In this document: in pieces, positions 44,911 through 56,893 of the stretch
How positions within the stretch are numbered: position 1 is the first letter of the stretch
How the letters are laid out: the number at the start of each line of letters is the position of its first letter
The notes under the pieces: generated by a model
What the model saw: the letters and a program-made list of their open reading frames with translations, nothing else
The model's database searches: none
Told to the model about the DNA's origin: nothing
From: Utricularia gibba
Taxonomy: Eukaryota > Streptophyta > Magnoliopsida > Lamiales > Lentibulariaceae
Reading direction: 5' to 3'
NCBI GenBank assembly: GCA_002189035.1
Contig: CM007992.1
Location: 2,046,001 to 2,110,000, forward strand
DNA: 64,000 nucleotides
Made by a program: the position numbers and the translations under genes

Positions 44911-46019
44911 TTCAATAGAAAAAATATATCATCTATTTAATTTAAATAATTAGATCCGTTCTTTTTAAAAATAAATTAAAAAATATCATGTAAGCTATGA
45001 TCGCAATCATGATATTGATCTGATACTATAATATTTAAAAAAGAAAAATATAATTTTTAATTTACTATGAAATTAATATTTTTTAATGTGATTGCATTAA
45101 TCAAAGGAGAAATAAAAAATGCGGACAATTGCCAACGCGCCCAATAACATCGTGTATTTAAATAATCTACATTTTCCTCTTGATATATATTTTATATTTA
45201 CCGCATGTGTTGAATTGCATTTGATTTATTCAATCTAGGCAAGTAAGAATTGATCATAGTATAATATGCATTCGAAACATGAGTAAAGTATTAAACTCAC
45301 TACCTACCTATCAGATTGTGTCCTTTGAGATTCAACTGGATGACTACCTGATCATCACTCGGGTATTTACCCAAATTTGAAGAATGCAGCCAAACGTAAC
45401 TTTTGGACTTCTTTTACAATTTGGAAATTTTAGTGAAAAGGGTTCCATGTCTTCCAAATATTCCATATTTTCGCTTGATTTGATAGTATCATTCTTTGTA
45501 GGTTTTCTGTAGAGCACTCTGATAAGTATATACTGTAAACTTTATTTAGAAATCAGAAGTTTTATGAACTGAGGAATTATGTCAAAGCAATGAAATATAG
45601 AGAATAAGAAAAAGCGAAAGAAACTAAGGGGCCTTGTTCTAGTAAAGGTGTGAGGATTTTAGGCAAATCCCACATCCATTATAGACGGGGTAGATGGATA
45701 TTTTATATAGAGGGATCTTTTATTTGAACGTCAAACTATGACAGTTGAATATCGTACAAGGAAATGGTGGATTGTAACATTTGGTATTAGAATTAAATTG
45801 GGCTGTAACCAGTGATGGGGAAAACCTTATGAGGACTCCGTGTTTCCAAGGGTGCGGGAGGGTCTTGCTCAACAAAGGGGTTAAGAACCTTAACCAAATT
45901 TTATATCGGTTATGAGCATAGTAGAAGTAAAGTTTATATAGAAGGATCTTCTCAAAAAGAAAGAATGCAAAACTATGGAGGTCGGGTGCCCATAGTAGAT
46001 AATATCATGCAAGAAGAAA
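44911..46019. other. Unassigned region with LTR-like debris
   Basis: 44911-45640 is AT-rich with nothing recognised. 45650-46000 resembles retroelement LTR/leader sequence. Two related phrases occur there, 'TTTATATAGAGGGATCTT' near 45699 and 'TTTATATAGAAGGATCTT' near 45932, and a PBS-like 'TTGGTATTAGAA' lies at about 45781. The resemblance is weak. Confidence 0.3.
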
Positions 46020-47430
46020 GAAAATCTTAACATTCATGATTCGTTGGTCTTTCTTGGAGGATTTCTTGAGAAATTGGCTGACTTATTGTGTCCATAATTA
46101 GGGATGAAGGGTTCTATTCAGCATAATCCATTGAATGGTTGTAATATTGAGTCTTCTAGAGAAGATATGTCAGCCTATCTTCATAAATATATCGTTCAGT
46201 TGGGCCGTGTGATCTTGGAAGTGCAATACATTTCTACATATGGTATTGAGATTTGATGGCATTATATTCTCTTTCATTGAAGATCTTTCGTGGTCATTAT
46301 TTGCATGAGGATCCCTTTCCTACTCATATCCCAATTCTTCTATCATGCTGACATGTGGATGTGTACAAACTGTACGGTGAAATTCTTTGCTATGATGATG
46401 TGAACTCTTTGTATCCTTTTGTGATGGAGAACTATCCTATGCCTAGTGGTATATCATATGGAGAAATCAATTGGAGTTGGTTAGTTTAGACAGCTTATTT
46501 GAATATCTTGAAGTGTACATAGCATTTCTTATATTTATGACCTATTGGTTCATGCCTTATAAATATAAACATGGTATTGGAAGTTGTCTTTTATAGTGAG
46601 GAGTTGATGTTTGCTCGTGATTTAGGTTACAGTGTGATCATTCTAAGCAGGTACATGTTTCAGAAGAAAGCAAATCCTTTCAACGTTTTATTATTGATCT
46701 GTATGAAAATAAACTGGAGACTAAAATGAATGGTGATGAGTCTTATATATAAAATTCTGATGAACTTACTCTATGACCTGTTTGGGATGAATCTCGAAAA
46801 TCTCATCATTAGGAATTGAGATAAAAAACAATATGAAAAATTGTTGATGAGCGATAATTTTCAATCGGTGCCAAAGCTCATCAATCATTACTATGGTGTT
46901 AATTATGTTCTGATTTAAACCATTCAAATAATGACAGCTGGATGACATGGAAAGCATCAGCAGTTCAATTGTACTTGGCCACAATCGATTATTCAAGAAT
47001 TTAATACTCTTAGCACTAAAGAGTTATAACAAATCCTCTTGATGATGATGCTAAAATCCCTCTCATCCAAATTAGTACGTTTAAACTTGAATATAAAGTG
47101 CAAAGGATATATTCTTAGGAACAAAGAGTTACACCATAACAATAGAAAAAGGTTCTAATGCATTAAAATATAAGAGCCTAGCTAAAGATTTTGTCACATG
47201 AGAGTGATTAAAAAAAAAATAATTAGTAGACCTCAAAGAATCCAAGAAGATATCTATGAGTGCTAATTTCCTGACTTGCAACTAGAATGTCTAAGAATAC
47301 CAAAAGTAAAAATAAATATTCAGATAATGAAGAATAGATAAACTTACAAGATCATGTTGTTAATATTAATTTCAAATATGGATTGCGCTCCATAAACTTG
47401 AAAATACAAGAAAAAAAAAATGAAAGAACT
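46020..47430 (+). pseudogene. Family-B DNA polymerase relic, mitochondrial linear-plasmid type
   Basis: Broken frames in order carry the landmarks of protein-primed, organellar/viral type-B DNA polymerases. From 46023: 'NIHDSLVFLGGFLEKLADLL', then 'DMSAYLHKYIVQLGRVIL', the end of the 3'-5' exonuclease region. From 46361: 'YGEILCYDDVNSLYPFVMEN', motif A (DxxSLYP, codons 46397-46417) followed by 'YPMPSG'. From 46598: 'YSEELMFARDLGYSVI'. Near 46751: 'KILMNLLYDLFGMN', degenerate motif B. Near 46945: 'ASAVQLYLATIDYSRI'. Motif C (DTDS) seems lost between about 47005 and 47037. Thumb-like sequence follows ('YTITIEKGSNALKYKSLAKD', about 47130-47195). Stops and frameshifts exclude function. In plants this family is carried by mitochondrial linear plasmids, so a nuclear copy implies transfer from such a plasmid. 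Confidence 0.8.
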
Positions 47431-47499
47431 CATTAATGACAAATTTGATAATAGCATGGATTTGGAGATACTTGATGTTGATCACCATGGACATGAAGC

Positions 47500-47600
47500 T
47501 AGCTCAAGTTACATAGATTGAGGAAAGCATCAACCATTCAATTGTCCGTGGCTACAATCGATTCTTTGAGAATTCATATGTACCCATACATGGTAACCAT
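47500..47600 (+). pseudogene. Second fragment of the polymerase 'VQL' region
   Basis: The frame reads 'KASTIQLSVATIDSLRIHMYP', a diverged second version of 'ASAVQLYLATIDYSRI' at 46945-47005, and extends further into the MYP segment that normally precedes motif C. About 500 bp separate the two. This is either a tandem partial duplication or a second plasmid-derived copy. Confidence 0.6.
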
Positions 47601-47895
47601 CTGAACTTGGGATCTAGATGTTTGGAATGTTACTGGATCCAAGCGAGTCACCGGTTCCTTCAGCATGGTTCTTCCCTCCGGTAGTCATACTCTCAAGTCT
47701 TTCATTTGTTGTGGTTTCATGATTTCCAGGGAATAATACTGCATAAACTTAATAGAGAAACCAAATCTGACATAACGTTCAAAGGAGATACACACACAAC
47801 ACTTAGAAAATAGAGATTTCGTTCCCTAATCACCAAGGCCTTGGTTCACTCTGCCACTTCATCAGCTGCTCCAGCCGCAATAGTCTATTGAAGGT

Positions 47896-48124
47896 GCCAG
47901 ATCACATTCACAAATCAGCTATCACATCACCTTCCAAAGATGTTGATGCATAAATTCCTCTTCAGCCGATTTTACTGGATTATAGTTTTTACTCCTTTGT
48001 AGTGGGCTATAAGTCCAAACCTATATATAAACATTGTGTAGCATTAGAAAACTCACGAATTGGAAAATTTTGTAGTAGGATCTACGACTCCAGATTTCCA
48101 TTTTCTCATTTTTTCTTTTGAACA
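47896..48124 (+). repeat. 5' LTR of the degenerate copia element
   Basis: Shares 'GATCACATTCACAAATCAGC' at its start with 52528 onward and ends TTTTGAACA directly before the primer-binding site. A TATA-like 'CCTATATATAAAC' lies near 48022. Confidence 0.75.
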
Positions 48125-51100
48125 TGGTATTAGAGCCATATGTTTGTTATCTCATTCCTGTGGGTTTTCTTTCTACTTGGTTCAATTTCTATCTATGTGA
48201 CATTCATCAATGGCTAGAACATACGATTCATGATCTGCAAATGTAATGAGTGGGCAGAATGAAAAAGATTCCAATCTCCTTTCACTTTCTTGTAATTCAA
48301 TGCTTCTTTTGACAGCATCTGACAATCCTTGTACTGCTTTGATTAGTTTTCCGCTTACTACTACCAACTTCAGTGATTGCAGTCATGCTATGAAATCATC
48401 TTTGGATTGCAAAAAGATAAATTGGAATTTGTCACTAGTGAGATGTTTATACTCACATATGATTCTCCTAAGTTCAGATTATGGTAGAAGGCTGATAGTA
48501 TGGTGTGTTCATGGCTGTTGCGTGACATTTCTAGAGATCTAATTCCTACTTTCAGTATGGCTATTACCGCACTTGAAATGTGAATATCTCTTGAAACTCA
48601 TTTTGGCCAATGAGGCACTTGGATTGTTTTTTTGTCTTTTTAAGGAACTATTTGTATTGGAACAAGGAAATATGAATGTTATGGATTATTATTTGAAAGT
48701 GCACACTCTATGGCATGAAATTTTTCGCATTTTACCTATCTCCCAATGTAGTAATTGTGGCACTTATTTGGATGCGGATGGAGGCTTGGCTATGGTTTGT
48801 TTGACATACTTTATAGCAGGATTTATGGACTCATATGACTCAACTCCAAATTTCATATTACTATGAAACCAACACCTAACTTTCAAGATGCATTTTCTAT
48901 TGTCTTCAACACAGAGCCTGCTAAGGACAAGATGACTAATGTTATTGATCCAGCATTATTGAACAAGGTTGCGAATGATTTTAACATGCCAACATCCGGA
49001 AGTTCAAGAGGGAGGGATAAAAAGTTGACATTCTGTACAATGTACAACAAGAAGGGTCACTTAAGGGAATCATGTTTTAAAGGATTATCAAATGCTGAAC
49101 TACCAATTTGGTATCTTGAGTTTAAAAGGAAATATGGAAAATAAGTTCATGGAAAAGCATCAAATCAAGCAAATAGCATGAAGAATATTAATATCTCATA
49201 TGCTAATAAATAAGAACTTTTTATTGCACACACCATCAATTTAATTAAACATGAGATACTCACTTGACTGGAGTGGGTGAATTCAGTGATAATTGCTTTT
49301 CCCTTATATCGCACTTGGTGCTTTGCATGATTCATATGATTTATGATTCTAAGAATCATTGTGCTGCTATTCAGTGTTCTTCTATTAATTTGTTTGATAA
49401 ATGTGTGGAGCCATATCGTCATTGTGAATGGGTGGTTGACACTAGTGCTACAGCTCACATGCATTTTCTCTAATATATTTTGACACTTTTTACTTAGTTT
49501 TGTTTTTCTGCCTGATGGATCAGCAAAGAACATCACCCATACCAAAACTATAAAGTTGTCTTCCACTCTCACCCTAACCTCACTTTATCTTGTTCCTTCC
49601 TTTAAGTTCAATTTAATTTCCACAAGCAAGCTAGTTGAAGTTGAAGTACAATTACTTTTTTGTGGATCTTGTTGTTTTCTCTAGGACCTTCGATCTAACT
49701 CATTACTTGGGAAGGGAAGATTGAAAGTAGGGTTTTATGTGATAGATGCAAATGATTTCAACCTCAAGTTTTACCACTTATTCTAAAGTGTTGAAACATT
49801 TTTTTCGCTTGCTATATGTGATATTTTTTAGACATTGTGATGATATGATCCATAAAACCAATTGTTTTTCACTTACTGTAACGTCAACTAACTCCTCCTT
49901 ATTATGGCACTTGCGTATGGGGCCATGTTGCCACTACTATGGGAAGTCATTACCTTTTTCTTGTAGTTTGGGTGATAATCATTGTCATGTTTGTGAATTT
50001 GTTAAATTCCATAGATTGCCATTTTGCTTAAGTGAAAATCATTCTATTGGAGCCTTTATGTATAATCCACAATGACATTTGGGGTCCATATAACATTCCT
50101 ATTTATTCTGGATATTGTTTCCATTTTACCATTGTGGATGATCGTCGTAGAAGTACCTGGACCTATCTCTTATCCAATAAAACACATGCTTTTTCAGCCT
50201 TACATAATTTTATTCCCAATTTGATCATGTCATATGCATCATGTGTTTTGATAATGAAGATGAATTTACTGGAAAGAATTTAATTAATTGGATCTGGTTA
50301 GGAATTCTTCCAAAAAACTCATGTCCTCATTCTCCTCAACAAAATGGTGTGGTTGAGTGAAAATGTTGTAGCGTGCTTAATATTGCTAGAGCTCTTATGT
50401 TTCAATCTTGTTTATCATATGAATATTGGGGAGATAGTATTTTGACAATCACCTATATTCATAATAGATTACCTTTTGCACTGTTGGCTTGGAAATCACC
50501 TATAGAAGTATTGCTGAAACAGACTCCTACTTTTTCTCATATGAGAGTCTTCGGTTTCTTATGCTATGCAGTAACTTTAAATCCTGCAAAGGGCAATCAT
50601 AAGGGATACGGATTTGATTTTTCTATCAAATCTACCTTTGTCTCCCGAGATGTAAAATTCTAGGAAAATCTTTTTCTTTTTAAGTATTCACTTGATCATA
50701 ATTTGGACACTTTGGAACCCATGTTGTCATTTTCTTTTGGAACCTCAAATTGTCATTGACTCTGCCATTCCTTCATCAGCATCTAATATCACATGCCTTC
50801 CAATTTCTAAGACTAGTTCATCTACAATTTAGCAACCATATTTTTCCCCTCCAATGTGATCCACGAAAGATAATATTGGTGATGCTTCCGCTAGCTTTCC
50901 CAATCAGCCACATTCACCCTTGAAACACTTGGTGATCTAAACTACCTCCCATTTTCTCCACCCATGTCGAGTACTTCAGTTTTGGTTCAACAATAGAAGA
51001 CAAGTGTTCTATGGCTCTCATGTTCAGGTATGGAAGTAGAGGAGAGATCAACAATTAGGTTGGTACAATTAGGCAAATGGTAAACCTGAATGGAAGATGG

Positions 51101-52527
51101 CTATGAAGGAGGAGCTTGATGATTTGGAGAAAAATAGTACTTGGAAGTTGGTAGTGCTTCCACCTCATTGCAAGCTCATTGGTTGTAAATGGGTTTTTTC
51201 ACATTAAATTGAATCCTGATGGATCAATGGCATGTTACAAGGCAACCCTAATAGTAAAGGGTTATACGCAGATTGAAGGGAAAGATTATTATGATTGTTT
51301 TTCATCTGTAACAAAGATGGTAAGCATTCGTGTCATTATTGCACTAGATGCTGCTAATGATTGGTTTTTGCATCAATTCGATATTAATAATACTTTTTTA
51401 TGGGCATCTAGATGAAACCATTTACATGCATATTCCTAATGGTTATTCTCATGGCAAACCAGGTGATGTATGTCTTCTACAGCATTCACTTTATGGACTG
51501 AAACATGCATCCTGTCAATGGAACATTGAGTTGATGAATACCTTGATAACCTATGGTTTTACTCAATCTAATGCTGATGCATGTCTTTTCACTTACTATT
51601 GGTGATGTGCATACTCACTTGTTGATCTACGTATATGACATATTGGTGGCTGGTCCGGATTTAGAGATTATATGCAAGATAAAGTACTCTTTACATCACT
51701 TATTTATGAGGATATGGAAGATGAAACCTTTTTTCTTGAGCTTGAATTAAAAGGTATGAGTGCTAGATTTTTCCTCTTTCAATAAAAATATGAATCCAAT
51801 ATTGTGACTCACTTAGGCATGTAAGACAATACCCCATCTCTTGCACCTATTTTGAAAATTTTCACTTCGGGATTCCCAATGATGGTTTATTTCTGGATGA
51901 AACTCGCAATAGAATGATGGCGGGGCATTTACTTTAACTTGGGTTTACTCGCTCAGATTTGGCATATGTCACTCAACAACTTAGTTAATTTGTAAATCAT
52001 CCCACTAATAAACAATGGATTGCAGCCAAGCACATGGTGCGTTATTTGAAAGGTTCTCTCACTTGAGGTTTGTTCTTTCTTGCGGATTTATCATTAAGCT
52101 TGGATGGTAATTGTGATGTCGATAGGGCTACCTATCTTGTTCGTCGTAAGTTGATCTTAGGATATTGCATCTTTCTTAGTCCTTTAATCTCTTTGAAGGC
52201 TAAGAAACAAACATTGGTAGCACATTCTTCGGTGAAGGTAGAATATCATAGCTTGGCATTAACTACTAAAGATCTTTCATAGGATGTTCCTTTACCCATT
52301 CCTCTTTGGTGCGAAAATCAAGTGGCTTTGCTTATTGCCTCCAATCTCATTTTTCACAAATAGACAAAACATATTGAGATTGATTGTCATGTTGTGAATG
52401 ACTAGCAAAAATCTGGTTTTTTGTCCTTTAGTTTTGATCCCTCTCCGGTGCAACTAGCTGATATTTTTACCAAGGCACTTGGCTCCATAGTTCTCTTCCC
52501 TTATTGGCAAGCTGGGACTTTGCGATC

Positions 52528-52748
52528 ACATTCACAAATCAGCTACCACATCACCCTCCGAATATGTTAATGCGTAACTTCCTTTTGGGCCCATTTTACT
52601 GGATTTTAGTTTTTACTCCATTGTATGAGCTATAAGCCCAAACCTATATATACACATTGTGCAGTATCAAAAAACTCACAAACTGGAAAATTTTTCTAGA
52701 AGCATCTATGACTCTTGATTTCCATTTTCTCAATTTTTCTTTTGAATA
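52528..52748 (+). repeat. 3' LTR of the degenerate copia element
   Basis: Matches 47905-48124, ends TTTTGAATA, and is followed by unrelated sequence leading into the minus-strand gypsy fragment. Confidence 0.75.
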
Positions 52749-52993
52749 TAGTCCAACTTGAAGTGTCACCTACACACGAGTAAGGGGTTACCTTGAGTGT
52801 AGGATAGCCCAAAATTCCAACCAAAACACAAGCTACATAAGCACATAAAGCATATAAAACTCGTACTGTGGTTGGTTCCACCTGATATACTTCATGGCGT
52901 TTATTCAGCCTGGGCCCCCAGTTAGGTTGGGTCTCCTACTGTGGGATCGGACGAATCTCCACGCGGCTTTTCATCTCGGCTCTGAAGTCGTCG

Positions 52994-54055
52994 TCAACTC
53001 GGATGTACTTCATAATTTTTCTCAGCAATTCTCCGAGATTCTTTGGTGGGGATTTCGATAGACTGGACGTCTAAGGCCCGCTTCATTATTTCCACCCTTT
53101 CCTTCAAGTCTAACTGGACGTCTTGCGCCAAACAATTGAATCGGTCGATGAATTTTCTCAAGTTTTCTCTTCTGTGATCATACCGAACGGAATATAATGC
53201 TGCTTTTGATGGCGGGGCTTCGATGTTGACAGTGTATCGGGTAGTGAAGAGTAGCACCAGCTCCCAATAGGACCCCATGCTACACGGTTCTAACTGTTTG
53301 AACCAGATCTTGGCTCCCTTCTGGAGCGAGCAGGCAAACAACTTACACTTTATGGCTTCGGAGTGCCGGACCGTGGCCATCCTCATGTCGAAGTCGGTAA
53401 CGTGAGATATAGGGTCTCCCTTCCCATCGTAGGTGGGCAGTCCATCGGGGACTCTAAATCCCCTTTCGGGCTCCTATCGGATCAACTCATCGGAGAAAGG
53501 ATCGAAACAAAGTGCTGGGGTCCTTGCAGTTCCTTCAACACTATTCTTCAAGGCTAGATCAATGTCGGCAAGGACGTCTCCTCTTTCGGTGCAGACGTTC
53601 TGGTCGAAGGCGTCCCTGAAGCCCCTACTCTCTCTCTTTCCCGGTGGCGTTCGAGCGGCGATGAGCTTTCGTCTTTCCCGGATCTTATCCAATTCTCTCT
53701 TCAATTCTTCTTCCCTTTCTTCCAAGATTTTTCCGGCCATGTTTTCCCTATCAGTTCCTGGCTCATATATGACTTGGCTACGCCTCTTCATTCGCAACAT
53801 CTCCTCCTCGGTTTCGGATTCAGTCTTCGTGTCCGGGGGGTAATCCGGGATAAGAGGTTGCTTCTCTGTAGGTGGTGCAGTTTCAGGTGTTCCCTCCTGG
53901 GCGTTGGAGTTGAGACCTGAAGGTGCCCGGAGGTTGGCGAGGATTTCGGTTAGCAAGGCTTTCAGTTGCTCCCTGCTGGTGATCATAAGGCCGAGATCTC
54001 GCGCATCGGCGTTTCCGTCCTGGGTCGGGTTGGTGGCTGTGCTATTTTCCGCCAT
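52994..54055 (-). pseudogene. Gypsy Gag with one premature stop
   Basis: The start ATG at 54055 is chosen because the leader and primer-binding region lie just upstream and the relative at 34044 starts equivalently. Codons 1-193 are open. The amber codon at 53474-53476 interrupts, and the same frame stays open to 52994. Residues 1-120 are acidic and low-complexity; about 125-155 are a Glu/Lys/Arg-rich likely coiled coil; the Gag domain starts near 235. Apart from the single stop it is well preserved. Confidence 0.8.
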
Positions 54056-54131
54056 GATCAACACTTAGTGATTGACTCTCATGGATTTCTCGGATGGGGT
54101 TGTAGATCTGCCCCACGGTGGGCACCAAAGA

Positions 54132-54658
54132 TGTTATGGGTGAAATCGGTATCTGGTGGGAGGCCGATTTAAGGTGACAGGTGCGGACGGGAATGCCACG
54201 CTCAGTCACGTTCTTCACGGTTGGTTCGATTGAAATAAGAGTGAGCAAGGATTTTTTACGTGGAAACCGCCGGAAAGAGGAAAAACCACGGAGCTGCCGG
54301 AGCTCGCCGGAAAAGAATTTCACTAGATGAAGGTCGCAAAGAGGAGAATACAAATTGAAGAAATCTTTTGATTCCAACTTGCTTTTCGTCATAATTCCTC
54401 CTATTTATAGGAGAGCTCACTTTGACCGAATTCTGACATCTCCAAATATCGGTTGCTTTCTGCTCTTGCTATATGATCTTGCTTTTTAGATGTCAGCCTC
54501 CTGTTATGCCGTAATTCGGCCGCTTTTCAGACTATGTCATACGGCCACACCTATCAGATTTCTGACAGATATCGGTGTGTCAACTGTCATTATCCCTTCA
54601 AGGTCTCTTTTGGCAGCTTTTTAAGAACCGGTTACCCCCGACCGATTTATCCCTATCA
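54132..54658 (-). repeat. Gypsy LTR
   Basis: 527 bp, TG...CA ends on the minus strand. A TATA candidate (TATAAATA) lies around 54405-54415. Its internal part matches 32590-32728 plus 33868-33967. No 3' LTR is present. Confidence 0.75.
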
Positions 54659-54679
54659 TCCTCTATCTCTCTTATGTGA

Positions 54680-55480
54680 TGAAGATGACTTGTCATTTCC
54701 CTGATCATTATTGGATAGATTAGAATGTCTAGAACCCCAGTCATAGCCACGTCCTCTCCTATTTCCATGAGAATTGTGTTGCTTTTTCTGACCTATTCTA
54801 GAACCTGTAATGACCTAGTTAATTCATAGCAGCTTGGTGGAATAAGATTTGTCACCATCCTTAAGTCTCTCTTCATATACTTGTAATGACCTAGTTAATT
54901 CATCAAGTTTCATTGTGGTTAAATCATTTGCTTCCTCAATGGAAACCATCATGAAAATTAATTTCTTATCCAATGAACGGGGGACTTTCTCCATAATGCA
55001 TCCTTCGGTGACCGTTTCACCAAAACGTTTCATTTGCTTTGCAACACTTTGAATTCCAATGACATAGTCATTCACACTTTCATCAAGCTTTTATTTCAAA
55101 CCCTCAAACTCAGCCCTTGGAGTTTGAAGTTTCACCTGCTTCACCTTATCTACATCTTGAAATACAATAATCAAGGAGTCTCATGCATGTTTGGATGAAG
55201 TTGCCTTTGAGACCTTCCTAAAGTACTTCTCGTTTAGTGCTTGGTGAATGATTGACAAGGCCTTGTTGTCCCTTCTAAGAGTTGTAGTATCAGACATGAG
55301 TGTAATACCATTTGAACTGCTTCCCAAATTTCATAAACATCAAATATCATTTGGATTCAGATTTTCCAATTGTCAACATTCTCTTTTGACAACAATGGAA
55401 TGGAGAATGACCTTGATCCCCTAAGCCACGTTGTTTTCCATCTTCCTTAAAGAATCCTGCTCCGAATTTGATCTGTTTTA
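54680..55480 (-). pseudogene. Copia Gag fragment
   Basis: The minus-strand frame 55075-54824 carries a typical UBN2 Gag segment ('VAKQMKRFGETVTEGCIMEK', then 'MKLDELTRSLQVYEERLK'). Upstream frames to 55480 show the Gag N-terminal part with stops. Downstream, to about 54690, there is an Arg/Gly-rich stretch. A 21-bp phrase at about 54811 recurs at about 54884, a short local duplication. There are no LTRs on either side. Confidence 0.7.
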
Positions 55481-55699
55481 TTTATCAATGGAGTCACCAT
55501 TCTTACATAGACTACAATGTATTTATACAAGTACTAGAGAAAGTAAACAAAATAAACAGTTGCTTAGCTATACTAATATTATCCAAACATAACGTCTAGG
55601 TAACCACATTAGGTGCTGATCTCCAGCATCTTCTTCCATATTCATCAGCATCTCTATTTATTTTTCATTTACTTCTTCATCTAACATAGTTCATATTGG

Positions 55700-56893
55700 T
55701 GATTCTACGAAAGTAACCGTGAAGGGAAAAGGATGTGTTCTTTTTTCTCTAAAAGATAGCAGTCATAGATTAATCTCAAATGTATGATATGTTTCTGGTT
55801 TAAGGTATAATATACTGAGAAAGTGATGGATTTGAGAAAAATGCTTTAAAAGTCTTTTAGAAAATTGGCAGTGGGAATTGATGGATTTGAGAAAGTGAAT
55901 CTTAGCATCTGTAAAGATGAAGGAAAAGCATATGGTTTCATTGGAGTGTAACTCAGTTTTTTGAACATGTCTGAAAGTCTCCTAAGGAAAAGCATGGACA
56001 CAATTCATATGGTTAGAACATATTACTTTTCAATACCTATGGAAACTTGCAAGCAATCAAATGATCAAAGGTTTGCCGATCATTTCACATAAGATGATCT
56101 CGTGCAAAGAAACCTTTAGAGTTGATTCATGGAGACATGTGGACCGATCAAACCTCTTACAATATGTGGAAACATTTATGTTCTTTTGTTTATTGATGAT
56201 TTCAACAGAAAAATGTGGATTGATCTCATGAGGAATAAATCAGAAGTCTATAGAATCTTCAAGGGGCTTTTGGCTATTGTTGAAAAACAAAGTAGGTTAT
56301 CCATTAGTTGTTTAGGAACAGATCATGGAGGTGAATTTTACTCCTAGCAATTTTGCTGATTTTCACAACGCATTTGGGATATACGAGTCATTAACAATGG
56401 AAAAGACACCAAATCTAGTTGCGAGTGGAAATGACACTAAAGGAGGCATTGAATGGAATTAAACCCTCAATATATTATATGAGAGTTTTTTGATTGATTG
56501 CTTACATACATAGGGTTGATGATGAACCAACGTAACTAGAAGATAAAGATCAAAAAATGGTGTTTATTGGCTATGATCTAAACACAAAGACTTATCGCTT
56601 GGTTGTTAGTGCACGCATTTGTCATGCAATTTGGTTAATGTATGTTCTTCAGAATCATGGTGTTGAAAGTGAGAAGCCGACAATGATTCATGTTGATAAT
56701 AAATCTCAATTGCTCTTGGTGAAAATCCTATTCTCCATGCTCGTAGTTAGCATATTGGGACTCATTCACATTTCATTCAAGATTGTGTGAAAGATGTGCA
56801 GATTTGTACATCACATGCCATGGTCTCTCAAAAGAAGTTGTTCCTGAATTTTGTAAAAGTAGTGGCTGTTTAATCCAATTGTGTTTCCATAAT
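55700..56893 (+). pseudogene. Degenerate copia pol fragment: pre-integrase, integrase, RNase H (copy 2)
   Basis: Remnants run from the protease/pre-integrase region (about 55710, 'KGKGCVLFSLKDSS') through integrase. At 56129-56347 one frame reads 'CGPIKPLTICGNIYVLLFID' and 'GTDHGGEFYS', keeping the second catalytic Asp. The frame then jumps to RNase H ('HVDNKSQLLLV', near 56690). It is the partner of 287-1643, with the same loss of RT. It lacks the RNase H end and LTR-like sequence (about 1115-1620) found there. 56805-56880 is the uninterrupted counterpart of the insertion site of the intact element at 1649. Confidence 0.75.

Larger units (their letters stand above)
47896..52748 (+). mobile_element. 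Full-length but degenerate Ty1/copia element
   Basis: LTR remnants at about 47896-48124 and 52528-52748 match with many differences. A primer-binding site TGGTATTAGAGCC follows at 48125-48137. Domains in order: Gag (48246-49140), with a zinc knuckle near 49035-49080 ('CTMYNKKGHLRESC', second Cys replaced); protease near 49430 ('WVVDTSATAHM', active Gly changed); pre-integrase (49900-50030); integrase (50040-50660); RT (51060-51760, 'HQFDINNTFL', then 'YVYDILVAG' where YVDD is expected); RNase H (52030-52520). Every domain has stops or frame slips. The LTR starts lack the usual TG, so the outer ends may be trimmed. Confidence 0.85.
52870..54658 (-). mobile_element. Minus-strand Ty3/gypsy 5' portion: LTR, primer-binding region, Gag
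   Basis: Read right to left: an LTR (54658-54132, TGATAGGG...CATAACA), a leader with 'TTTGGTGCCCACCGTGGGGC' (about 54127-54108), and Gag from the ATG at 54055. Gag has an acidic, charged N-terminal half, then one in-frame TAG at 53474-53476. It continues in the same frame through a retrotransposon Gag (PF03732-like) domain ('GAKIWFKQLEPCSMGSYWEL', 'RYDHRRENLRKFIDRFNCLA') to a stop at 52994. No protease or pol follows. Composition is markedly GC-richer than neighbouring copia relics, which suggests younger age. The plus-strand fragment at 32590-34120 is a relative. Confidence 0.85.

Noticed and set aside
45640-46019. TRIM/Cassandra-like element
   Set aside because: Some LTR-like phrases are present, but there is no 5S-like sequence and no defined LTR pair or target duplication.
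49165-49572. 135-codon minus-strand frame inside the copia element at 47896
   Set aside because: It is antisense to the recognisable Gag-protease region and is a shadow frame.
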